Below are positions 26,213 to 34,926 of a stretch of 64,000 nucleotides of DNA, piece by piece. Both the position numbers and the translations under genes were made by a program. Numbering within the stretch: position 1 is the stretch's first letter; each line of letters begins with the position of its first letter. The notes under the pieces are model-generated. The model worked only from the letters and a program-made list of their open reading frames with translations, had not been told where the DNA came from and made no database searches. Origin of the DNA: JBBEBE01 sp040882505 (GTDB lineage: Bacteria; Bacteroidota; Rhodothermia; Balneolales; Balneolaceae); NCBI GenBank assembly GCA_040882505.1, contig JBBEBE010000013.1, positions 165,299 to 229,298 of the forward strand, written 5' to 3'.

Positions 26213-27136
26213 TTACCCGTGATACTCCCCGATATCCTCGAGAAGAAAACTGATATCGAATGCCCGAACCGAATGGGTCAATGCTCCCATGGAAATGTAG
26301 TCTACACCACACTCCCGGTATATACCAAGATTCTCGAGTGTCACGCCCCCGGACAACTCGACGAGAATCGAGTCGGGTATCCGGTTTCGCATCCGGGCCG
26401 CTTGTTCAGGTGTACAGTTGTCCAGCATGATCACGTCGGTTGCTGCGGATACCGCTTCGTCCACTTGCTCCTCGGTTTCACACTCCACTTCAATACGGAC
26501 CATCAGACCTGCCCGATCACGAGCCCGTTTCACTGCGCGCTGGATGGAACCGGCAACGGCAATGTGGTTCTCCTTGATCATTAGCCCGTCATCCAGTCGA
26601 AGTCGGTGATTGAATCCACCCCCGCACCGAACGGCATACTTCTGAAAAGCACGGAGCCCCGGGAGAGTCTTGCGGGTATCGCACAACCGGATCCCGGACC
26701 CTTTGAGAATTTCGACTCCCCGGGCTGTAGCCGTGGCAATCCCGCTCATGTGCTGAAGAAGATTGAGAATCAGACGCTCCCCGGTGAGGATAACGGACGC
26801 CGGTCCTTCCACAGTCGCAATTGTCTCCCCTTCACGGATCCTTTCGCCATCGTGTAGAAACAGATCGATATCCACCCCGCCCCCAAGGTGATCGTAACAC
26901 TTTTTGAGGACCTGCAGCCCGGACAAGATTCCTGTGTCCCGGGACAAAAATGATCCCCGTACATGACGTTCTGATAGGAGGGCATCTGTTGCCAAATCTC
27001 CAAATCCGATATCCTCTTTTAACCCGATTTGAAGGATCTCCGTCCATACCGGGTCGGGCAATCCGGTCGGGTGATCATACATCTCCGGTTTCCGGTCACT
27101 CGTCAATGTCTTTGGCATCATCACTCGCGGATTCAT
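26213..27136 (-). CDS. nadC: Nicotinate-nucleotide pyrophosphorylase (carboxylating)
   Basis: Converts quinolinate and PRPP to nicotinate mononucleotide. EDIGFGDLATDAL, NLLQHMSGIATAT, CDTRKTLPGLRAFQKYAV and GGGFNHRLRLDDGLMIKENH are the family motifs with the basic PRPP/quinolinate contacts. VEVECETEEQ and VELSGGVTLENL follow near the end. The start is ATG 27136, giving about 20 extra residues before the conserved core. It is divergent from the nadS-like gene across 87 bp and directly upstream of nadA. Confidence 0.95.
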   Translation of the reverse strand: MNPRVMMPKTLTSDRKPEMYDHPTGLPDPVWTEILQIGLKEDIGFGDLATDALLSERHVRGSFLSRDTGILSGLQVLKKCYDHLGGGVDIDLFLHDGERIREGETIATVEGPASVILTGERLILNLLQHMSGIATATARGVEILKGSGIRLCDTRKTLPGLRAFQKYAVRCGGGFNHRLRLDDGLMIKENHIAVAGSIQRAVKRARDRAGLMVRIEVECETEEQVDEAVSAATDVIMLDNCTPEQAARMRNRIPDSILVELSGGVTLENLGIYRECGVDYISMGALTHSVRAFDISFLLEDIGEYHG

Positions 27137-27180
27137 GTCACGTTCGAAAGTCGAGTTTTAATGTACAAATTCTTACCCTG

Positions 27181-27202
27181 AAAAAGAGGACGAACTCTTT
27201 TT
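27181..27202. repeat. Inverted repeat between divergent nadC and the nadS-like gene
   Basis: AAAAAGAG (27181-27188) and CTCTTTTT (27195-27202) form a perfect 8-bp inverted repeat around a 6-base centre, inside the 87-bp shared promoter region. It could be an operator controlling both NAD genes or a leader hairpin. No known NAD-regulator box was recognised. Confidence 0.35.
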
Positions 27203-27223
27203 TCATTCCTATATTCGGGTATC

Positions 27224-28375
27224 ATGATCTACCTCGATTACGCCGCTACCACACCGATGAGTGCATCTGCTCTGGAGGCCTACCGCCAGGCTTCTCTCCG
27301 TTTCTTCGGAAACGCCAGCAGTCTCCATGATACCGGAACCGAAGCAGAGCGCGCACTGGAGGGTGCTCGCCGGGCAATCGCCTCTCTTCTCGATGTCTCT
27401 CGTGACGGCCTCTTTTTCACGGGTTGTGGAAGTGAAGCGAGCTTTCTTGCTCTTGCGTCTCTTGCCTTGAGTCGACAAGACAAGGGTCGACACATCATCA
27501 CCTCTACCATAGAACACAGCTCTGTTCGCAACAGTTTCCAGTGGCTGGAATCCAACGGTTTCGATGTCACGTGGATCTCCACGGACCGAGACGGGGTTAT
27601 CCAGGCAGACAGGGTTCGTGAGGCACTCCGGGACGATACAATATTGGTCTCCGTTCAACATGTAAATTCCGAGATTGGAACGGTCCATCCACTCGAAGAG
27701 ATTGGCCGCCTCCTGCTCGATCATCCCGCACTTTTCCACAGTGACCTGGTTCAGAGTTTTGGAAAACTACCGCTGAAACCCGAAGAATTGCATCTGGACA
27801 GCTTTACGATCTCTGCCCACAAGATCCATGGCCCAAAGGGACTCGGTGCAGCCTGGATCTCTCCAAAACTCTCCTGGAGACCCTTTATTCCAGAGACCAT
27901 CCATGAACACGGATTCCGACCCGGCACGGTGGATGTCCCTGCCATCGCTGCTTTCGCCGTTGCAGCACGAGAGGCGTTTGCCAACCTGCAGGCGAATTTG
28001 GAGACCGTTCATTCCCTGAAAAAGATCTTTCTGGAGACCGTTTCCCTCGAACCTGCCGTGGTTCGGGTCGAAGGAAACAATGCCCGAACATCTCCCTACA
28101 TTCTGGGTTTGACTACACGCGGGATGGAAGGGCAGTTTGCCATGCTGGAGTGCAATCAACGAGGGATCGCCTTTTCGACTGGAAGTGCGTGTCAGGTCAA
28201 TCAGCAGAAACCTTCACCCACACTCCTTGCCATGGGGAGAAATGAGGAGGAAGCACGGCAGTTTGTCCGGATTTCGCTCGATCCGGAGCTGACTGAACGA
28301 GATATCCGTCGGGCTGGCGAAATCCTCCGCCGCGTGATGGAGGAGCACCTTCAGCTCTCCAAATCCGTATTGTAA
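27224..28375 (+). CDS. Cysteine desulfurase, NifS/NadS-like
   Basis: A PLP enzyme of the IscS/NifS class, 383 residues. YLDYAATTPMS starts the protein. The PLP lysine is in SAHKIHGPKGLGA and the persulfide cysteine in STGSACQ. Because it sits among nadA, nadB and nadC it may serve to build the NadA cluster, as NadS does in Bacillus subtilis. That role is inference from context, and a general IscS role is possible. Its 3' end overlaps the convergent nadB by 25 bp. Confidence 0.9.
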   Translation: MIYLDYAATTPMSASALEAYRQASLRFFGNASSLHDTGTEAERALEGARRAIASLLDVSRDGLFFTGCGSEASFLALASLALSRQDKGRHIITSTIEHSSVRNSFQWLESNGFDVTWISTDRDGVIQADRVREALRDDTILVSVQHVNSEIGTVHPLEEIGRLLLDHPALFHSDLVQSFGKLPLKPEELHLDSFTISAHKIHGPKGLGAAWISPKLSWRPFIPETIHEHGFRPGTVDVPAIAAFAVAAREAFANLQANLETVHSLKKIFLETVSLEPAVVRVEGNNARTSPYILGLTTRGMEGQFAMLECNQRGIAFSTGSACQVNQQKPSPTLLAMGRNEEEARQFVRISLDPELTERDIRRAGEILRRVMEEHLQLSKSVL

Positions 28376-29931
28376 AAGGTTCCGACATTCTCCGTCTCCT
28401 CCATGGACTGACGAACAATCAGATAGGCAACGGCAATCAAATTTCGAAGTTCACAAATCTGAGGGGAGAGTGTCGTTGTCTGGTAAAGTTGTTCGGTCTC
28501 CTCGTAAAAGAGAGCCAATCGCCTCAATGTTCGTGTCAGACGTTCATTCGTTCGGACAATTCCCACGTAGTCACTCATGACTTGTTGAATCTCCCGGCGG
28601 TTGTGGGTAATGAGAACCAACTCTTTTGGATCGGTTGTTCCTTCGATTCGCCATTCGGGAATCTCCCGATCCAGAAACTCCGGACCTTTGTTCTCACGAA
28701 GATCCAGGTAGCATCGGTGAGCATAGACCAGTGCTTCGAGCAGCGAGTTCGAGGCGAGGCGGTTCGCTCCGTGCAGGCCCGTGGATGCCGCTTCTCCACA
28801 ACAGTAGAGCTTCCCGATGGTGGTGCGACCCGAAAGATCGGTTCGGACTCCTCCACAGAGATAGTGTGCTGCCGGGGCCACCGGAATCATGTCGACTGCC
28901 GGATCAATTCCCTTTTCAAGACAGGTGTTGTAGATGGTGGGAAATCGCTTTCTATACTCATCTTGATCGAGATGGCGGCCATCCAGAAAGACCGACGAAT
29001 CTCCGGACTTCTTCATCTCTGTATCGATGGCACGTGCAACAATATCACGTGAAGCCAGCGACCCACGATCGTCATACTCTTCCATGAATGACGACCCGTC
29101 TGCTCTCTTTAGAATGGCCCCAAATCCCCGCACCGCCTCTGAAATCAAAAACGCCCGATCCCCGGTCTCCGCCTTCAAGGCCGTCGGATGAAACTGAATA
29201 AAGTGCATCGAGTCAATCTGCGCTTTGGCCCTGTGGGCCATTGCCACACCGTCTCCGGTGGCAACAACCGGATTGGTCGTCAAATCGTAGACCTGCCCTG
29301 CCCCTCCGGAGGCCAAAATCGTCGCCCGTGCCTCAATGGGTCGAACACGGTTCTCTCTAAGATCCATCACATATACACCATAACAGGTAATATCGTCCCG
29401 ATGACGAGTCACCTTTTCCCCAAAGTGATGTTGTGTAATCAGATCCACCGCAAAGTGATACTCCAAAATCTCGATATTGGAAAGCGATTTTGCTTTTCGA
29501 AGGAGGGATTGTTGAATCTGATAGCCGGTCAGATCCTTGTAGTGCAGGATGCGTCGGGCAGAGTGGGCCCCCTCCATCCCCAGGTGGAACCCCCCCTGAT
29601 CATTTCGGTCAAACCGGGTACCCATCGCCACCATCTCTTCGAGACGTGCAGGCCCCTCGCGTACAACCATTTCGACGACTTCCCGGTTACACCGTCCGGC
29701 TCCCGCGACCAACGTATCCTGAATATGTTTCTCGAAATCGTCATTCTCGAAATCGGTCACCACGGCAATTCCACCCTGGGCATACCGGGTATTGCTTTCG
29801 ATCACTTCCCCCTTGCTCAACAGGGTCACCGTCCGATTCGGCATCGCATTTGCGATTTTGACGGCAAAGCTGAGGCCTGCAACCCCCATTCCAATAACCA
29901 GATAATCGGTACGCAATGTTTGAACACTCAT
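28351..29931 (-). CDS. nadB: L-aspartate oxidase
   Basis: FAD enzyme that oxidises aspartate to iminoaspartate, the first step of de novo NAD synthesis. It has the FAD-binding YLVIGMGVAGLSFAV near residue 10, TRYAQGGIAVV, the active-site region GGAGQVYDLTTNPVVATGDG, and HFIQFHPTAL. GANRLASNSLLEALVYAHR is near the end of the FAD domain. At 526 residues it has normal length with a helical C-terminal domain. It runs opposite to the desulfurase and overlaps its end. Confidence 0.95.
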   Translation of the reverse strand: MSVQTLRTDYLVIGMGVAGLSFAVKIANAMPNRTVTLLSKGEVIESNTRYAQGGIAVVTDFENDDFEKHIQDTLVAGAGRCNREVVEMVVREGPARLEEMVAMGTRFDRNDQGGFHLGMEGAHSARRILHYKDLTGYQIQQSLLRKAKSLSNIEILEYHFAVDLITQHHFGEKVTRHRDDITCYGVYVMDLRENRVRPIEARATILASGGAGQVYDLTTNPVVATGDGVAMAHRAKAQIDSMHFIQFHPTALKAETGDRAFLISEAVRGFGAILKRADGSSFMEEYDDRGSLASRDIVARAIDTEMKKSGDSSVFLDGRHLDQDEYRKRFPTIYNTCLEKGIDPAVDMIPVAPAAHYLCGGVRTDLSGRTTIGKLYCCGEAASTGLHGANRLASNSLLEALVYAHRCYLDLRENKGPEFLDREIPEWRIEGTTDPKELVLITHNRREIQQVMSDYVGIVRTNERLTRTLRRLALFYEETEQLYQTTTLSPQICELRNLIAVAYLIVRQSMEETENVGTFYNTDLES

Positions 29932-30060
29932 GGGGGAGAACGCTTTTCGTCAATCCTGTGTTAAAGAGGTCAGGCTGCCCGTTTGCAAGAAATCTCTCGC
30001 ATTTATTGTATCTTCATGCAACGGACCCATAAAGTAAAACAAATGAGACAGGAGATCATG

Positions 30061-30516
30061 ATGAAAAAGACGATTCTCACATTGGGAACACTCGTGGTGT
30101 GGATGCTGACTGCGTCTGCACTTCAAGCACAAAACCGCGCCTCCAACAGCGAGTTGGGAATCATCGTCGGTGAGCCGACGGGGATCAGCGCAAAATTCTG
30201 GACAGGAAACAACACGGCATTTGACCTGGGACTTGCGTGGTCCTTTAGTGGCCAAGGCTCCATGCACATTCACTCGAGCTACCTGATTCACAAAACCATC
30301 GAAAACAATCCGGATCTGGCCCTCTATTACGGAATCGGTGCCCGTCTTTTGATGGAATCCGACCCGAAAGTCGGTGCCCGTGTCCCTCTCGGCCTTCAAT
30401 ACTTGATTCCGGACAGTCGCCTCTCTCTCTTTTTCGAGTTGGCGCCCATGCTGAATCTGATTCCCGAAACGGATTTTGATGTGAATGGCGGCCTCGGACT
30501 GCGCTACTTCTTCTAA
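30061..30516 (+). CDS. Small predicted outer-membrane beta-barrel protein
   Basis: The frame is open from 29983, but AGGAG at 30050-30054 and a signal peptide (MKKTILTLGTLVVWMLTASALQA) set the start at ATG 30061. The mature ~128 residues show eight or so short amphipathic strands (for example AFDLGLAWSF, LALYYGIGARLL, LSLFFELAPML) and end in an aromatic residue (LRYFF), as outer-membrane barrels do. No family was recognised. It is divergent from nadB and convergent with the DUF349 gene, and probably stands alone. Confidence 0.7.
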   Translation: MKKTILTLGTLVVWMLTASALQAQNRASNSELGIIVGEPTGISAKFWTGNNTAFDLGLAWSFSGQGSMHIHSSYLIHKTIENNPDLALYYGIGARLLMESDPKVGARVPLGLQYLIPDSRLSLFFELAPMLNLIPETDFDVNGGLGLRYFF

Positions 30517-30551
30517 ATCCTGATTTTACCCGATCCAAACGAGGATGATCA

Positions 30552-30576
30552 GCCTTCCGGCTCACAGCCGGAAGGC
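30552..30576. terminator. Bidirectional hairpin between convergent genes
   Basis: An 11-bp perfect stem, GCCTTCCGGCT (30552-30562) and AGCCGGAAGGC (30566-30576), with a 3-base loop lies between the small barrel gene and the DUF349 gene. There is no T-run on either side, so it may only stabilise 3' ends. Confidence 0.5.
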
Positions 30577-30593
30577 CACTCGGGTACGTCTTG

Positions 30594-32501
30594 TCAACCG
30601 GCCTCGGAGCGCATTCGATCTATTTCCCGCTCCATTTCATCCAACTTCTCTTCACGCTTTACCAGATCTTTTTCTGCCCTCTCTACCCGTTCTCTTACGC
30701 CAGCCAGGAGTGAATCTCCTCCTTTACCGGATGGCTTGAAATAAGAGAGAGACTCCTTCATTTGGAGCAACTCGCTTTCAAGCTTCCCAATATCCCGTCG
30801 AAGCTTCTGCGCCTCTCGTTGCCGTTTCTGAATCTCCTTCAGCTCTTTTTCAGACACATCGCCTACATCTTTGTGGCCGAGTACTTTTGCTGCCGATCGC
30901 ATCGTACGTTGTCGCTCATAGATCTCGTCACAAATCTCCCGATAGGTTTTCCACAGTTCATCCTTGAACTTGATGGGGACATATCCCGCTTTCTTGAACG
31001 TCTCCTGAAGCGGTTTGGCCAGGCGAACAGCCTCCTCCGGATCATCATGCCGGATAAGCTCCCGAAGCTCGGAGAGTACGGCTCGCTTCTCTTCCAAATT
31101 CTCCTTTCGCTCCTTCCGGACATCCTTGAAATGAATCCGACGACGATCGTAGAAATGATCCATCGCCCCTTTAAACTCCTTCCAGACCTTGCCGGACATT
31201 CGTTTGGGAACCGGTCCGGTCTGCTTCCACTGTTTCATCAACTCTTGGTAGGCATTGTGCGTCTGATCCCATTCCGTAGACTCTTTCATGGCATTTGCCT
31301 GATCAATCAACTTCTTCCGTTCTTCGAGATGCACCTGCTCTTGCTCGCGAAGCTGATCCATGTTGTCAGACTTGACGTCGTTGAACGCATCGGTAGCCTG
31401 CTTGAACAGGCTCCACAACTCGTTCTCCTCCTTCTGTGGAAGATTCCCCACCTTTTTCCAACGTCGGTGAAGCTTGTTCACCTTTCGGGCAGCCTGTGCG
31501 AGATCATCCATATCAGTCAGTGCCTCCGCTTCCCGTATGAGCGCTCTCTTTTTTGAAAGGCGAGCCTCCATCATTTGACGATAAGAGGTGTCTTTTTCAA
31601 ATCGCTTGGCATGAAAGGCAGATTCCAATTTGTGAAATCGATCCCAAGTGGATTGCAACTTTTCACCCGGAACACGGCCGATTTTGTGCCACTGCTTGTG
31701 AAAACGTTCAAGATCTTTCTCTGCTGTATCCCAATCGACCGACTCCCCGTCCAACGACGAGATCAACAGAGCGATTTTGTCCAGAATGAGCAACTTCCCG
31801 ATTAAATTCTCCTCTTCTTTCTCCTTCTTCTGAACAATCCGATCCACTTTGTGGCTTTCAAACTCCTTCAGGAACCGATCAAATGTCGGTTGCAACTCCT
31901 CCTCCTTCCCGGATGGAAGTGGCTTGACCTGTTTCCAACGATTCCGAATCTGATTGACGTCCCGGGTCGCTGTCCAATTCTCGTCATCAACAATGGACTT
32001 GAGACGAGCGAGCAGATCCTTTCGTTTGTCCAGATTCTCTTCCCGTATTCGCTTCTGCTCTTCGTAGTGAGCACTTTTTCGCTGATCAAACGCAGACCGC
32101 GCCTGGTCGATTCGATCCCGAAAAGGAGAAATATCGATGCCCTGCGGGTCCGGCCCCTCTTCCCATTTGATTTCGATATTGGCGAACTCCATCGATCCCC
32201 ACGGCCAGTCCGTCGTTTTCGAAACCGATTCCGCTTTTTCGGCCAACTCCCGGAACCACTCCTCGGCAGACAGCTCCTCCGTATCCTCCTCTGTTTCCAA
32301 TGGATCCCCGGGCTCTTCGGATGCCCTGTCATCTTCGCTCCGGGATTCGACCTTCTCCGGGTTCGGCGCTTTGCCCGTCTCCGGTTCAGCCGATGTTTCA
32401 GGGTCCGTTTTTACGCCCTCTTCCGGTGTCTCTCTGCCGAGTCGGGTTGGCACTTCTTCCTCGAACGCATTCTGTTCGTCGATGTCTTGCTTCTCACTCA
32501 T
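30594..32501 (-). CDS. DUF349 repeat protein with five repeats
   Basis: A 635-residue, highly charged, helical protein. The first ~100 residues are an acidic low-complexity segment rich in Glu, Asp and Pro. Then come five DUF349-type helical repeats with the core W-K-x-x-G-x-x-P, seen as RWKQVKPLP, QWHKIGRVP, RWKKVGNLP, QWKQTGPVP and TFKKAGYVP. The C-terminus is a long coiled coil. DUF349 proteins are widespread in Bacteroidota and of unknown biochemical role. No membrane segment or signal peptide is present. The ATG at 32501 is 200 bp downstream of the MscS gene, which has its own terminator. Confidence 0.88.
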   Translation of the reverse strand: MSEKQDIDEQNAFEEEVPTRLGRETPEEGVKTDPETSAEPETGKAPNPEKVESRSEDDRASEEPGDPLETEEDTEELSAEEWFRELAEKAESVSKTTDWPWGSMEFANIEIKWEEGPDPQGIDISPFRDRIDQARSAFDQRKSAHYEEQKRIREENLDKRKDLLARLKSIVDDENWTATRDVNQIRNRWKQVKPLPSGKEEELQPTFDRFLKEFESHKVDRIVQKKEKEEENLIGKLLILDKIALLISSLDGESVDWDTAEKDLERFHKQWHKIGRVPGEKLQSTWDRFHKLESAFHAKRFEKDTSYRQMMEARLSKKRALIREAEALTDMDDLAQAARKVNKLHRRWKKVGNLPQKEENELWSLFKQATDAFNDVKSDNMDQLREQEQVHLEERKKLIDQANAMKESTEWDQTHNAYQELMKQWKQTGPVPKRMSGKVWKEFKGAMDHFYDRRRIHFKDVRKERKENLEEKRAVLSELRELIRHDDPEEAVRLAKPLQETFKKAGYVPIKFKDELWKTYREICDEIYERQRTMRSAAKVLGHKDVGDVSEKELKEIQKRQREAQKLRRDIGKLESELLQMKESLSYFKPSGKGGDSLLAGVRERVERAEKDLVKREEKLDEMEREIDRMRSEAG

Positions 32502-32620
32502 GGTACAACCCGATCACGGTTTTTATTGCCTGAAACTTCTCTGAAAACCAGTTTAACCAAGAATCCATTGCTCTGCAACCGGTCGGGCCTGCAAGGAGAC
32601 GGAACCAACCCGTCACAAAC

Positions 32621-32650
32621 AAAAAAGGCTCCCCCGCAAGGTGAGCCTTT
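32621..32650 (-). terminator. Rho-independent terminator of the mscS gene
   Basis: On the minus strand AAAGGCTC (32650-32643) pairs with GAGCCTTT (32631-32624) across an 11-base loop, running into TTTTTT (32626-32621). It is placed 51 bp after the stop of the MscS gene. Confidence 0.8.
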
Positions 32651-32700
32651 CAATGTATCGAACAAGACGTCCCGATTCCGGGATCGTCCGGACAAATGGG

Positions 32701-33549
32701 TCAAATCCCCAAGGACGACTTCTCCTGAATGAGGTGAACATCCCGCTGGGGAAATGGAATGGAGATCCCGTTTTGATCAAACGACTCTTTTACTTTCTTG
32801 GTCAAATCGTAACGCAGCGGCCAGACATCTGGTGTTTTGGCCCATGGGCGAACCCGAATCCCGACCGAGCTGTCACCAAGTGTGGCAACCGCAAGCAATG
32901 GCTCCGGTTCTGCAAGTATGCGTTCGTCGGCATCCAACACCTCCTTAATCAACTTCATGGCTTTGTCCATATCGTCCCCATAGCTGATTCCGAACTCCAA
33001 GTCGACTCTACGGGTGTCAAACTTCGTATAATTGACAATCTTTGAGCCCCAAACCTGCGTATTGGGCATCACGATCCCCAAATTATCAAACGAGTGCATT
33101 TCGGTCGTAAAAAGGCCAATCTCGTCCACAATCCCCAGTGTTCCACTGATGTCCACGACATCTCCCACTTTGAACGGCCTCAAAATGAGCAGCATCATGC
33201 CTGAAGCCACGTTACTCAGTGTCCCCTGCAGGGCCAAACCCACAGCAAGACCCGCTGCACCCAAAACCGCGATAATACTGGCCGTCTGAATACCAAACTG
33301 TCCCAATACCGCGAGAATGGTCACGACCAAGACCATGACCCGTACACTCTGACCAATCACCGGAATCAGGGTTTCGTCAAACCGTTCGGATGTCGTCAGG
33401 CGCCCACGCACCTTGCGTGCTGCCCAATTGGCCAGTGCCCAACCTGCAAAAAGAATGACGACCGCGCCCAGCAAACTCAAGCCGTGCTCGATGATCAGCG
33501 GTAGCAGATCATCCATATACGTTCCCAATTCACCCATTCCTTCGCCCAT
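32701..33549 (-). CDS. mscS: Small-conductance mechanosensitive channel (MscS family)
   Basis: Three N-terminal membrane helices are followed by the pore helix region with AVLGAAGLAVGLALQGTLSNVASG, the family signature with its Gly/Ala-rich packing. The beta domain FKVGDVVDISGTLGIVDEIGLF and the C-terminal alpha-beta part come next. Length (about 282) matches E. coli MscS. The channel opens under membrane tension and releases osmolytes. TTG 33558 is in frame, but ATG 33549 is chosen. It is monocistronic, with a terminator downstream. Confidence 0.92.
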   Translation of the reverse strand: MGEGMGELGTYMDDLLPLIIEHGLSLLGAVVILFAGWALANWAARKVRGRLTTSERFDETLIPVIGQSVRVMVLVVTILAVLGQFGIQTASIIAVLGAAGLAVGLALQGTLSNVASGMMLLILRPFKVGDVVDISGTLGIVDEIGLFTTEMHSFDNLGIVMPNTQVWGSKIVNYTKFDTRRVDLEFGISYGDDMDKAMKLIKEVLDADERILAEPEPLLAVATLGDSSVGIRVRPWAKTPDVWPLRYDLTKKVKESFDQNGISIPFPQRDVHLIQEKSSLGI

Positions 33550-33640
33550 ATCACTCAATTTTATTCAATGTTCTGGTAAACGACCGAGAGGGTCCTCCCT
33601 TTCGATCGACTTTCACGCTTCTGCCTGGTCCATCCAATAG

Positions 33641-33674
33641 AAAAAGGAGTCGGGGGTACGGACCCCGACTCCTT
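33641..33674 (-). terminator. Rho-independent terminator of dps
   Basis: A perfect 12-bp stem, AAGGAGTCGGGG (33644-33655) and CCCCGACTCCTT (33663-33674), with a 7-base loop is followed on the minus strand by TTTTT (33645-33641). It lies 24 bp after the dps stop. Confidence 0.9.
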
Positions 33675-33697
33675 GAATGATCCGTTTTTATTGCCGG

Positions 33698-34168
33698 TTA
33701 CTCGAGATGACTTCTCAACATCCAGGCAGCCTTGGAGTGTGTATGCAATCGCTGAGTAATCAAATCGATGGACGCTTCGTCGCCTGCATCCTGGCATGCA
33801 CCCAACGCAGCTCTTGCCGTTCGAATCACAATCTCGTGCGCTTCAGTTGCACGCTTGATCATCTCCATGGCATCCGGTTCATCCGTCTCCTCCCGGATAG
33901 AGGTGAGCTCGGAAAACTCCCGGAAACTTCCCGGTGCATGGGATCCCAAGGCCCGGATTCGCTCTGCGATCTCGTCGATCGCCTCTGCCAGTTCCGTATA
34001 CTGCTCTTCGAACATTTCGTGAAGAGGGTGGAAGAGTGTTCCGGTTACGTTCCAGTGATAATTGTGCGATTTCAGATAGAGCATGTAACTGTCTGCAAGC
34101 AGTCTGGAGAGCCCTTCGGAAATCTTTGCACGCTGACTCTTGTCAATTCCGATTTCAATATCCATCAT
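33698..34168 (-). CDS. dps: DNA-protecting ferritin-like protein Dps
   Basis: A 156-residue four-helix protein that stores iron and shields DNA under oxidative or starvation stress. The ferroxidase motif SHNYHWNVTG...FHPLHEMFEEQYTELAEAIDEIAERI supplies the conserved His, Asp and Glu ligands at the dimer interface. Length fits the Dps family, with a short N-terminus and no Lys-rich DNA-binding tail. It is monocistronic and ends at a strong terminator. Confidence 0.95.
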   Translation of the reverse strand: MMDIEIGIDKSQRAKISEGLSRLLADSYMLYLKSHNYHWNVTGTLFHPLHEMFEEQYTELAEAIDEIAERIRALGSHAPGSFREFSELTSIREETDEPDAMEMIKRATEAHEIVIRTARAALGACQDAGDEASIDLITQRLHTHSKAAWMLRSHLE

Positions 34169-34259
34169 TTCCCTTGTCTTGATTCATGGGTTTGTCTCTC
34201 TTTCGTTACCCATCCAACCAAAACGCCCCCTGTATCATTCCGGAATTGCGCGGAAAAGG

Positions 34260-34610
34260 TTACTCCTCAATGCCATGTACTTCCCGAAGGATCGCTTCGG
34301 CATCCTTGTCACCCTTCTGCATCACCCGATGTTGCAGGTTGGTCACGATTTCCGGCGCCGCTTTTTCGAAGGCATCTTCTTTGGCTTCCGACTCATTCGT
34401 TGTCCGAATCAGGTCATATATATCGTCTGCTCGTACAATACTGTAGAGTTTGTCTTCATTGAATGCATGAGAACGCAGCTCTTCATAGCGGGAAAACAGC
34501 TCTGGAAACTCCTCGTTGCGGGCTGTTCGATCCACCACCTCTACGTCTTCCGGTCCTTGTGCCGAAAGTGGAGTTTTGCACAAGAAATAGAACTTTTGTT
34601 TGTAGATCAT
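34260..34610 (-). CDS. Hypothetical protein, 116 residues
   Basis: An acidic, soluble protein with no signal peptide. The frame is open to a GTG at 34646, but ATG 34610 (MIYKQKFYFLCKTPLS) looks the better start. It contains a KLYSIVRADDIYDLIRTT segment and ends REVHGIEE, mostly helical. No family is recognised. It lies 91 bp upstream of dps on the same strand; a link to dps is possible but not shown. Confidence 0.55.
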   Translation of the reverse strand: MIYKQKFYFLCKTPLSAQGPEDVEVVDRTARNEEFPELFSRYEELRSHAFNEDKLYSIVRADDIYDLIRTTNESEAKEDAFEKAAPEIVTNLQHRVMQKGDKDAEAILREVHGIEE

Positions 34611-34926
34611 GTCGGTTTCTTTCCGTTTGCGGGTCAAACCGGTCACCGGAAGCTGGAATGCATCCCGACCGATTCTGGCATTGATTCAAATTACGAGTCG
34701 AATATATCGATTCCATCCCTCGAATTCAGGAAACGAAAACAGGCGATCTTCAGATCAAGAATCAACGTTGTAAAACGTACTCTGCAGGTGAAATCAAGCA
34801 CCCACACCCTGTAAAGTTGATCTGGCATTCGATCCCAAAGTTGCATATCTATGGTCCTGCGATTATTTTCTTTACGTTTTTTCAGGGACAGCGCTCCTTT
34901 CACTGAATATTAATCCTGGATCATCC
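34611..34926. other. 316-bp intergenic region
   Basis: No gene is supported. This is the divergent spacer between the small hypothetical gene and the pseudopilin-like gene; its right half is AT-rich (TTTTCTTTACGTTTTTTCAG around 34867), where a plus-strand promoter would be expected. A 70-residue frame at 34691-34903 looks spurious. Confidence 0.45.

Noticed and set aside
34691..34903. 70-residue minus-strand frame in the spacer before the pseudopilin-like gene
   Set aside because: Odd composition, no start signal and no family; most likely chance.
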